In this document: in pieces, positions 1 to 5,287 of the stretch
Layout of the letters: the number at the start of each line of letters is the position of its first letter
How positions within the stretch are numbered: the first letter of the stretch is position 1
The notes under the pieces: model-generated
What the model was told of the DNA's origin: nothing
Seen by the model: only the letters and a program-made list of their open reading frames with translations
Databases searched by the model: none
Translations under genes and position numbers: made by a program
Assembly: GCA_036495195.1 (NCBI GenBank)
Contig: DASXNH010000022.1
Coordinates: forward strand, 1 to 5,287
Reading direction: 5' to 3'
Length of the DNA: 5,287 bases
From: Palsa-872 sp036495195
GTDB taxonomy: Bacteria; Chloroflexota; Dormibacteria; Dormibacterales; Dormibacteraceae

Positions 1-1817
1 GCAATGGCGTCGTGATCGGATCGCGGGCCCTCGACCACGATCAGGTCGCCGAGCTCCACGCCAACCTTGGCGAGCTGCGGCCGACAGTCAACCGCATCGA
101 GCTGAGCGGCTCCGCCCGCACGATCCTGGTCCTTCCGCTTCCGAGTCTGGGGGAGGCGGCTCGACTGGTAATTGTGGCCGGCCCCTTCACGCCGGGATTC
201 GGTGGAGACGAGTCGAATCGAGTTCAACAGTTCCTCAGCGCGGTGATTGGCGGCTTGGATCGCGCACGTCTCCTTGAGGAGCTGCGTGTCGCCAACGTTC
301 GACTGCAGGAGGCCGATCGGCACAAAAGTACATTCCTCGCCAACATGAGCCATGAGTTACGAACCCCATTGAATGCCATCCTCGGATTCTCCGAGTTGCT
401 CATCGATTCGAGCAATGGCCAGTATCCGGTAGAGACACGCAAGAGATTCCTGGAGCAGATCAACACGAGCGGTAAACATCTGCTTGGCCTCATCAACGAC
501 ATTCTTGACCTTTCAAAAGTCGAGGCAGGTCAGATGGATCTGCGCTTGCAGGCCGTTGCCGTGGCGGAGATTGTCGATGACGTGGTCAGGATTGTCGAAC
601 CGCTCGCTTCCCAGAAGCAAATCGTCGTCCACATTGAGACGGATGGTGCGGGTGACATCGAAGCAGACGCAGGCAAACTAAAGCAGATGTTGCTGAATCT
701 CATTTCAAACGCGATCAAGTTCACGTCCGATGCTGGGCTGGTCACGATTAAGGCCGCCCGGCAGGCCGATGTATTGGAACTGTCGGTTTCGGATACCGGA
801 ATTGGTATCGCAGAGCAGGATCGGTCGCGAATCTTCGAGGCGTTTCAGCAGGTCGATTCCGGAGTTGACCGACGCCAGGCAGGAACTGGGCTGGGACTTG
901 CGTTGACCCGGCGTTTTGCTCGACTTCATGGAGGGGATGTTCGCGTTCAGAGCGAGTTCGCCAAGGGCAGCACGTTCACGATCAGCTTGCCGTTGCATGC
1001 GCACCCGCCGGCAGCCGCGAGCCAAGTCACACCAGCGACAGCTGATCCGACGGATCACAAGCGACCCCTCGTTTTGATTGTCGAGGACAACCCGGCCGCG
1101 ATCGAGTTGATGACACGGAACCTCGAGCGCGGCGGATTTCAAACTGCGGTGGCGCGCTCCGGCACCGAGGCGATTGCTTCAGCGCGCCGCCTGCAACCAG
1201 TCGCGATCACCCTGGACATTCTGCTGCCGGAACTAGATGGTTGGGAGGTTTTGACGCGGCTCAAGCACGATGCAGCCACGAGTTCAATTCCGGTCGTGGT
1301 GGTGAGCGTAGTCGACAATCCCGAGCTTGGGATGGCCCTCGGCGCCCTCGACTATTTCGTGAAGCCTATCGACGCCACCGCGTTCCTCAAGAGCCTGAGT
1401 CGATTCAATTTCAGGAAGGCGACTGGGCGCGACGAATTCAGGGTGATGGTCGTCGATGACGAGCCGGCCAATCGAGAGATGCTGGCCGGGATCCTCGAGC
1501 CCGCAGGGTTCACGGTGATTTCCGCCGCCGGCGGCCGGGAAGCCATAGCCACCGCTGCCGAGCGCCTTCCGGACCTTGTGCTTTTGGATCTGTTGATGCC
1601 GGATGTGACTGGTTTTGACGTCGTTGAAGCCCTGCGGGCCAATCACGCCACGCACGACACGCCGATCATGGTGCTCACGGCCAAGGATCTGACGGACTCC
1701 GACAAAAGGCAGTTGAGCGGACAGGTTTCAACCATTCTCAATCGACGATCCACTGGGGCCGCGGATCTGCTCGGCATGCTGAGACAGGTCGTGAGCGAAC
1801 GCGCGCCACTCAAATGA
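1..1817 (+). CDS. Hybrid sensor histidine kinase with two C-terminal receiver domains (5' end outside window)
   Basis: Cytosolic signalling kinase that should autophosphorylate on His and pass phosphate to receiver domains. The frame is open to the left edge, so the GTG at 12 is probably internal and the true start lies upstream. Numbering from that GTG, residues 1-95 look like the end of a GAF-type sensor domain running into a signalling helix. HisKA has the H-box SHELRTP with phosphoacceptor His114. The HATPase has the N-box around Asn229/Asn233, the G1 box DTGIGI (261-266), an F-box near 274-279 and the G2 box GTGLGLAL (291-298). An Ala/Pro/Thr-rich linker (about 330-350) leads to receiver 1 (353-465: Glu358/Asp359, phosphoacceptor Asp402, Ser432, Lys451). 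Receiver 2 (477-595) has Asp482/Asp483, Asp526 and Thr556, but Arg578 stands where the conserved Lys is expected. No membrane segment is seen in this part. The stop overlaps the next start (ATGA), implying an operon. The kinase assignment is firm; the signal sensed is unknown. Confidence 0.95.
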   Translation, partial: NGVVIGSRALDHDQVAELHANLGELRPTVNRIELSGSARTILVLPLPSLGEAARLVIVAGPFTPGFGGDESNRVQQFLSAVIGGLDRARLLEELRVANVRLQEADRHKSTFLANMSHELRTPLNAILGFSELLIDSSNGQYPVETRKRFLEQINTSGKHLLGLINDILDLSKVEAGQMDLRLQAVAVAEIVDDVVRIVEPLASQKQIVVHIETDGAGDIEADAGKLKQMLLNLISNAIKFTSDAGLVTIKAARQADVLELSVSDTGIGIAEQDRSRIFEAFQQVDSGVDRRQAGTGLGLALTRRFARLHGGDVRVQSEFAKGSTFTISLPLHAHPPAAASQVTPATADPTDHKRPLVLIVEDNPAAIELMTRNLERGGFQTAVARSGTEAIASARRLQPVAITLDILLPELDGWEVLTRLKHDAATSSIPVVVVSVVDNPELGMALGALDYFVKPIDATAFLKSLSRFNFRKATGRDEFRVMVVDDEPANREMLAGILEPAGFTVISAAGGREAIATAAERLPDLVLLDLLMPDVTGFDVVEALRANHATHDTPIMVLTAKDLTDSDKRQLSGQVSTILNRRSTGAADLLGMLRQVVSERAPLK

Positions 1818-2230
1818 GCAACCCAGCCCTGGTTCTATTGGTCGAGGACAATGTCGCGAACCAAATGCTCACCCTTGCGCTGCTCGAGCGGGAGGGCTAC
1901 GAGGTCGTTCTCGCCAACAACTCCATCGAGTTGTTCGAACTGCTGCGCACCAGAAAGCCAGATCTCATCTTGATGGACGTCCAGCTTCCAGGGCGTGACG
2001 GTCTTTTCGCGACGCGCCAGCTCAAGGCCGATCCATCGACAGCAACCATCCCGATCGTGGCACTAACCGCCAACGCCATGGCCGGTGACCGCGAGCAGGC
2101 CCTGGCGGTCGGCTGCGACGGCTACCTATCCAAGCCCATCGACACCAGAAGGTTCGGTGCCCAGATCCGCGAATTCTTGGACCGGGCCTCGTCGAAATCC
2201 AGCGCAAATCCTGATGGGTACGCCGGTTGA
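1814..2230 (+). CDS. Stand-alone receiver-domain response regulator (CheY/DivK-like)
   Basis: A 138-residue single-domain response regulator that should be phosphorylated on Asp by a histidine kinase or phosphorelay and act through protein contacts. All receiver landmarks are present: acidic pair Glu11/Asp12, phosphoacceptor Asp55 in LILMDVQLPGRDG, Thr85 in ALTANAM and Lys107 in YLSKPID. The 84-110 stretch resembles DivK-type and hybrid-kinase receivers more than DNA-binding regulators. After about residue 124 only a short polar Ser/Asn-rich tail follows, so there is no output domain. The ATG sits inside the ATGA overlap with the kinase stop and has no clear Shine-Dalgarno sequence, which suggests translational coupling. 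The tight linkage makes the upstream kinase the likely partner, but this is inference. Confidence 0.95.
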   Translation: MSNPALVLLVEDNVANQMLTLALLEREGYEVVLANNSIELFELLRTRKPDLILMDVQLPGRDGLFATRQLKADPSTATIPIVALTANAMAGDREQALAVGCDGYLSKPIDTRRFGAQIREFLDRASSKSSANPDGYAG

Positions 2231-2668
2231 ATGGGAGGGCATATCCCCCGGATTCTTGTCGCGGACGACGAGCCGGCTAACCTGCTTCTGCTCGAGGCCA
2301 TCCTTAAGGACTCGGGAGAAATCCGAAGCCTGAACGATTCGCGGCTGATCGAGCACGCTTTCGTCGAGTTTGAGCCGGACATCGTCCTGCTGGACTTGCA
2401 TATGCCGGCCCCCGACGGGCTTGAGATCCTTCGACGCCTGAGCAGCGCGCGTGCCAGCCTGGGCTTCTTGCCGGTCATCGTGCTCACTGCCGATAGCACC
2501 AGAGTCGCCCGCAATACAGCTCTCTTGCTCGGTGCGGACGACTTTCTAACAAAACCATTGGACCGAGACGACGTCGTTCTGCGGGTGCGCAATCTACTCC
2601 GGACACGTCAGCTTTACGCAGAGCTTGCAGAAGCGAACGAGTCGCTCAAGCGCCGAAACCAGAACTGA
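2231..2668 (+). CDS. Stand-alone receiver-domain response regulator with C-terminal helical tail
   Basis: A 145-residue receiver protein. Landmarks are Asp12/Asp13 in VADDEPAN, phosphoacceptor Asp55 in VLLDLHMPAPDG, Thr86 in VLTAD and Lys108 in FLTKPLD. Residues 118-145 form a charged, probably helical or coiled-coil extension (contains QLYAELAEANESLKRR). This kind of linker normally leads into an HD-GYP, GGDEF or kinase domain in RpfG-like and related regulators, but here a TGA ends the protein. The three frames immediately downstream do not show a recognisable output domain, so no simple frameshift is apparent. The ATG begins on the base right after the preceding TGA, so the gene is probably coupled to it. 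The tail could serve for dimerisation or partner docking. The receiver assignment is firm and the partner is unknown. Confidence 0.93.
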   Translation: MGGHIPRILVADDEPANLLLLEAILKDSGEIRSLNDSRLIEHAFVEFEPDIVLLDLHMPAPDGLEILRRLSSARASLGFLPVIVLTADSTRVARNTALLLGADDFLTKPLDRDDVVLRVRNLLRTRQLYAELAEANESLKRRNQN

Positions 2669-2738
2669 GTAGGGAAGCCTTCTTGAAGCACCGCGACGGG
2701 CGCTGCGGAGGCCTCCTGGACGGGTTCGATTTCCATCC
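2669..2738. other. Short intergenic gap between signalling genes and oxidoreductase gene
   Basis: About 70 bp without a convincing gene. It contains a perfect 10-bp palindrome GGAGGCCTCC at 2707-2716. With no loop it is a poor RNA hairpin and no T-run follows it, so it is not a credible terminator. No good -35/-10 pair was seen. Co-transcription of the downstream gene with the signalling genes can be neither shown nor excluded. Confidence 0.5.
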
Positions 2739-3689
2739 ATGCCCGCAGGCGTTCTGCACGCGACAGGGGGGCCCGATAACCTCAAGCATGTGAGCTCGAC
2801 TCGGTTGGGGAACATCAGGGCGGGTCGATTGGGCATCTTTTCCGGTGCGCTTGCCGCCCAGCCGGCCACAGTCCAACGAGAAGTTGCTGCCGAGATCGAG
2901 AAGCTCGGCTATGGCACGCTTTGGTACGGCGAGGCGGTTGCGCGTGAGGCTTTCGGCCAGGCCGCCATGTTTCTGAGCGCGACGTCAAAGTTGGTGATCG
3001 CCAGCGGGATCGCCAACATCTGGGCGCGTGACCCGATGGCGATGGCGGCCGGCGGGCGGACTCTGGCCGAGGCGTGGCCCAATCGATTCATCCTTGGCCT
3101 TGGCGTGAGCCATGCGCCGTCGGTCGCCGCCCGCGGGCACGAATATGCCCGCCCGGTCCGGACGATGAGGGATTACCTCGATCAGATGGACCAGGCCCAG
3201 TGGCGCGGTCCCCAGGCGCAGCTGCCACCAATTGTCCTGGCCGCTCTTGGGCCGCGCATGGTCGCACTGGCGGCCGAACGCACTGCCGGCGCTTACCCGT
3301 ACTTCACGACCGACGAGCACATCCGGCTGGTTCGCGAGCACCTCGGACCCGAGCCGTTCCTGGCGGCTGATCTGCCCGTGGTGCTGGCGCCCAGCCGCGC
3401 CGAAGCGCGAACCATCGGGAATGCGCATGCAAGCCAGTACCTCGGAATCGAGAACTACCGCAACAACCTGCTGCGGCTGGGCTGGAATCCCCACGATCTC
3501 GAGCCGCCCGGCTCAGACGACCTTTTCGATGCTGTAATCGCCTGGGGCGACATGGTGGCGCTTCGCGAGCGCATCAACTCTCGGCTCAGCGCGGGCGCGG
3601 ACCAGATCGTCCTTAATCTGATCACCCGTGATCGATCGGTTCCATACCTCGCCGAGCTGCGAACCCTTGCATCGTTGAATGCCGACTGA
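2739..3689 (+). CDS. LLM-class, probably F420-dependent oxidoreductase (luciferase-like TIM-barrel family)
   Basis: Predicted cytosolic flavin/F420-type oxidoreductase of the bacterial luciferase-like superfamily; it most resembles the actinobacterial group typified by MSMEG_4141. Substrate unknown. Family signs, numbered from the ATG at 2739: RLGIFSGAL near the start of the barrel (30-38), EIEKLGYGTLWYGE (52-65), SGIANIWARDP (89-99), RFILGLGVSHAP (117-128), RPVRTMRDYLDQM (138-150) and PPIVLAALGPRM followed by AGAYPYF (163-189). These match the strand and helix pattern of F420-binding LLM enzymes. The 316-residue length is slightly long, because about 28 residues precede the conserved RLGIF and do not look like family sequence. 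GTG at 2790 or TTG at 2805 are therefore reasonable alternative starts; none of the three has a well-spaced Shine-Dalgarno sequence. The gene appears unrelated in function to the kinase and pilus genes beside it. FMN as cofactor instead of F420 cannot be excluded. Confidence 0.85.
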   Translation: MPAGVLHATGGPDNLKHVSSTRLGNIRAGRLGIFSGALAAQPATVQREVAAEIEKLGYGTLWYGEAVAREAFGQAAMFLSATSKLVIASGIANIWARDPMAMAAGGRTLAEAWPNRFILGLGVSHAPSVAARGHEYARPVRTMRDYLDQMDQAQWRGPQAQLPPIVLAALGPRMVALAAERTAGAYPYFTTDEHIRLVREHLGPEPFLAADLPVVLAPSRAEARTIGNAHASQYLGIENYRNNLLRLGWNPHDLEPPGSDDLFDAVIAWGDMVALRERINSRLSAGADQIVLNLITRDRSVPYLAELRTLASLNAD

Positions 3690-3920
3690 GCTCAAGAGCC
3701 AGGGAGTTCGCACCAGCTAGCGGACCGACCGGATGCGAGTCACGAAACCGTCGCCAACAGAAAAGGAGCACGCTGCCAAACGCCACCCGATAGCCAGAGT
3801 TGGCCGCGTGGATGTTTGAGCCCGAGCCCAACCACGTCCTCGAAGCCGCTTCTGCGTGATGTCCGTGGTTCAGTAGAACGGGCGGAAAGAGCCACCCCAG
3901 AAACAAGAGGTCCGCCGAGC

Positions 3921-3949
3921 TTGACATCGCCTCGAGAAAGGGGTTTCAC
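3921..3949 (+). promoter_or_regulatory. Possible sigma-70-type promoter upstream of pilus genes (weak)
   Basis: A consensus -35 hexamer TTGACA lies at 3921-3926. With a 17-bp spacer the -10 position reads TTTCAC (3944-3949), which matches only three of six consensus bases and lacks the important A at position 2 and T at position 6. If real, it would give a leader of roughly 140 nt before the TadE-like start. A single hexamer match can occur by chance. Confidence 0.2.
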
Positions 3950-3965
3950 GGGTCTCAAGGTGAAA
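3944..3965 (+). repeat. Small inverted repeat TTTCAC-N10-GTGAAA
   Basis: Perfect 6-bp inverted repeat (arms 3944-3949 and 3960-3965, 10-nt spacer), extendable by one G-T pair. Its left arm coincides with the candidate -10 element, so an operator role is conceivable. As an RNA stem it is short and is not followed by a T-run, so a terminator is unlikely. Repeats of this size are common by chance. Confidence 0.25.
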
Positions 3966-4096
3966 TGGGTATTTCTTCCGCGCCGCGAGTCTGTCCGGAT
4001 CGATGGTGTGGAACGCGACGGCTGCAAACACTGACTGGCTAGCGCTCGTCCCGGCGCCATGTCGCCTGCCGGCAACTCCACGCAAGACGTAGTCCC

Positions 4097-4702
4097 ATGA
4101 TGCGCGCAAACAGGCACGGCGCCCACCAGCGAAATCGTGGCCAGTCGCTGGTCGAGTTCGCGATCTCGTCGATGGTGCTCATCTTGCTGCTCATGGGACT
4201 TCTCGATCTGTCGCGTGCCTTCTATTACTCGGTGAACATCCAGGGTGCCGCCCGCGAAGGAGCCCGCCACGGAGCCTGGTTTGACACCGCCTCCCGCAGC
4301 AACAAGTACCTGTACGACGACGCGGTGATGCTTGCAGTCAGGCAGGCGATGGCCGGCTCGGGGTTCGACGGCACGAATCTGCCGCTGCCGACGCAGGTGA
4401 AGTCGGCCAGTTGCCTTTCCCCAGCTGACGGCAACTTCTTCAACAACAAGCCCTACGCAGTCGCGGCGGCCCCCCCAGCCACGGGTCAGGTCTACGTCTA
4501 CATCTGCTACACGTACCCCGGCGGCGGCATGCAAACGGGCACGATGCCGACGGCGCCTCTCGATTCTGCGTGGCGCCTTGGGGACATCAACGTCTCCATC
4601 GTCATGAACTTCGCCCTCATCACACCCTTCATCCAGAACATGTTCGGCAAAGGCATACCTCTTGTTTACAACGAGCACTTCACTATCCAGGGCCAGCCAT
4701 GA
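4097..4702 (+). CDS. TadE-like pseudopilin (Tad/Flp pilus assembly family)
   Basis: A 201-residue protein with TadE-family architecture. A short basic leader (1-15) ends in RNRG, followed by QSLVEFA, giving a type IV prepilin-like processing site Gly15|Gln16 with Glu20 at +5. Hydrophobic helix about 21-38, then the conserved TadE stretch ending AAREGARHGA (51-60). The rest should be extracytoplasmic and contains two cysteines (Cys106, Cys137) that could form a disulphide. Near the C-terminus is NFALITPFIQ (171-180), also present in altered form in the next gene. TadE-family pseudopilins are thought to work in assembly or anchoring of Flp pili at the membrane after prepilin-peptidase cleavage. 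ATG codons at 4097 and 4100 are both possible starts, and neither has a clear Shine-Dalgarno sequence. The stop overlaps the next start through ATGA, so the two are probably co-translated. It could instead belong to a Tad-like secretion locus without a pilus. Confidence 0.9.
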   Translation: MMRANRHGAHQRNRGQSLVEFAISSMVLILLLMGLLDLSRAFYYSVNIQGAAREGARHGAWFDTASRSNKYLYDDAVMLAVRQAMAGSGFDGTNLPLPTQVKSASCLSPADGNFFNNKPYAVAAAPPATGQVYVYICYTYPGGGMQTGTMPTAPLDSAWRLGDINVSIVMNFALITPFIQNMFGKGIPLVYNEHFTIQGQP

Positions 4703-5287
4703 GCCATCAACTGAAGAACTGGTTGCGCAGCCAGCGGTCGCAGGGCATCACCGAGTTCGCGCTGATTGCGCCGGTGATCCTGCTCATGACCTTCGGGATC
4801 ATCGATTTCGGCCGCGGCCTCTACTTCTACATCACGCTCCAGCAGGCGGCCAACGAAGGTGCGCGAGTCGCCGTAAGGGCCTCGTACTTCATCGACCCCA
4901 GCGGGGCGACGCACAACTGGCCGACCGACGCCGACGTTGCGACCGCCGTTCAGACCCATGCCGTAAACGAGGTCCTCGCCAACCCCTGCCCCAACGGTCC
5001 GATCCCCAATAGCGGGAACCCGGTCGGCTCACCTCAGCTGCCCACCTCAAATACGGGCTGGATCTTCATCACCGACCCGAGCGCCGCGGGCAACGGCACG
5101 CCCAACGGTCCACGCGGCGGACTGGGGACGCTTCCGGCGCCTGGCGCAGGGTGCAACGCCATCACGCCAGCGGTAGGCAACGAGCCGATCAAAGTCACGC
5201 TTTGGTTCAACTTCCAGCCGGTCACCCCACTCATCCAGCAGGCTGTCGGCAATCGAATAATCATCACCGCTTACGCGGTTTACCGTG
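4699..5287 (+). CDS. Second TadE-like pseudopilin, 3' end outside window
   Basis: The frame from ATG 4699 has no stop up to the right edge, giving 196 codons. The start overlaps the previous stop (ATGA). Basic leader (1-14), then QGITEFALIAPV (15-26), a hydrophobic helix to about residue 37, and QQAANEGARVAV (48-59), which matches the TadE conserved region of the upstream gene. Placing Glu19 at +5 puts Ser14, not the usual Gly, at the -1 cleavage position. The extracytoplasmic part is rich in Asn, Gly and Pro (about 92-160) with two cysteines (Cys97, Cys152). It ends with VTLWFNFQPVTPLIQ (166-180) and a hydrophobic strand, closely paralleling the C-terminus of the first TadE-like protein, which ended about 20 residues after the same motif. 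The gene is therefore probably nearly complete here. It likely acts with its neighbour as a paired minor pseudopilin of a Tad-type apparatus. Confidence 0.9.
   Translation, partial: MSHQLKNWLRSQRSQGITEFALIAPVILLMTFGIIDFGRGLYFYITLQQAANEGARVAVRASYFIDPSGATHNWPTDADVATAVQTHAVNEVLANPCPNGPIPNSGNPVGSPQLPTSNTGWIFITDPSAAGNGTPNGPRGGLGTLPAPGAGCNAITPAVGNEPIKVTLWFNFQPVTPLIQQAVGNRIIITAYAVYR

Larger units (their letters stand above)
3690..4096. other. Intergenic region upstream of pilus genes, no convincing gene
   Basis: About 407 bp between the oxidoreductase stop and the first TadE-like start. A TTG-initiated 72-codon frame at 3816-4034 has no recognisable domain and a biased Arg/Ser/Pro-rich content, so it is not called. 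The opposite strand has long open frames, but these run through the downstream TadE-like gene and look like shadows. Visible elements are a TTGACA hexamer (3921-3926), an inverted repeat TTTCAC/GTGAAA (3944-3965), small GTTC/GAAC repeats (3868-3879) and a GC-rich potential hairpin (about 4052-4068). None matches a riboswitch class I can recognise. The region most likely carries promoter and leader for the pilus genes. Confidence 0.5.

Noticed and set aside
2707..2716. GGAGGCCTCC palindrome considered as a terminator or operator
   Set aside because: Ten bases with no loop, no following T-run and no second copy in the window.
3740..3830. Possible GEMM (c-di-GMP) or cobalamin riboswitch, suggested by short purine-rich and GCCA-containing stretches
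   Set aside because: The conserved core elements and pairing of either class could not be laid out over the sequence; similarity is limited to a few short words.
3622..3927. 101-codon frame on the - strand between the oxidoreductase and pilus genes
   Set aside because: It overlaps the 3' end of the oxidoreductase gene, and its predicted product shows no family signature or ribosome binding site.
3816..4034. 72-codon TTG-initiated frame on the + strand in the intergenic region
   Set aside because: No domain, no ribosome binding site, a rare start codon and Arg/Ser/Pro-biased composition; more likely a chance frame.
3740..4678. 312-codon open frame on the - strand covering the intergenic region and most of the first TadE-like gene
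   Set aside because: It lies antisense to a gene with clear family motifs, its product is rich in Arg, His, Val and Asp with no recognisable domain, and long antisense frames are expected in GC-rich DNA.
4662..5012. 116-codon + strand frame overlapping both TadE-like genes
   Set aside because: It is out of frame with the two well-supported TadE-like proteins and has an Arg/His/Pro-rich shadow composition.
1..5287. CRISPR arrays, tRNA/rRNA genes, insertion sequences or attachment sites
   Set aside because: No regularly spaced repeats, no tRNA-like cloverleaf or rRNA core sequences, and no transposase or terminal inverted repeats were seen.

Overview
The window is a GC-rich (roughly 60% or more by eye), tightly packed bacterial segment with all recognised genes on the + strand. 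A coenzyme-F420-type luciferase-like oxidoreductase, multi-receiver signalling proteins and tandem TadE-like pseudopilin genes fit a free-living soil or sediment bacterium of the Chloroflexota, Dormibacterota or Actinomycetota type. This placement is an inference from gene content only and is not firm.

Region 1 (left edge to 2668) is a signalling cassette of three genes. It starts with the 3' part of a hybrid sensor histidine kinase (GAF-like remnant, HisKA, HATPase, then two receiver domains). Two stand-alone receiver proteins follow. The first overlaps the kinase stop codon through ATGA, and the second starts on the base after the preceding stop. Together the three genes encode four receiver domains and one kinase core. 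No HPt domain, DNA-binding domain or enzymatic output domain is visible, so the output of the pathway must be encoded elsewhere.

Region 2 (2739-3689) is a single gene for a luciferase-like (LLM-class), probably F420-dependent oxidoreductase. It is separated from the signalling genes by about 70 bp and has an uncertain start. Nothing ties it functionally to its neighbours.

Region 3 (3690-4096) is about 400 bp without a convincing gene. It holds a TTGACA hexamer with a poor -10 partner and a small inverted repeat, and it probably carries the promoter and leader of the pilus genes.

Region 4 (4097 to right edge) holds two TadE-like pseudopilin genes overlapping by ATGA. The second runs open off the right edge. 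Both have a short basic N-terminus, a type IV prepilin-like processing site with Glu at +5, one hydrophobic helix and an extracytoplasmic domain with two cysteines. They look like tandem paralogues that help build or anchor a Tad/Flp-type pilus or a related secretion apparatus.

No clearly new system is proven here. The points most worth a second look are the output-less four-receiver relay with one receiver that has lost its conserved lysine, the paired TadE paralogues with different residues at the cleavage site, and the unexplained leader region upstream of them.
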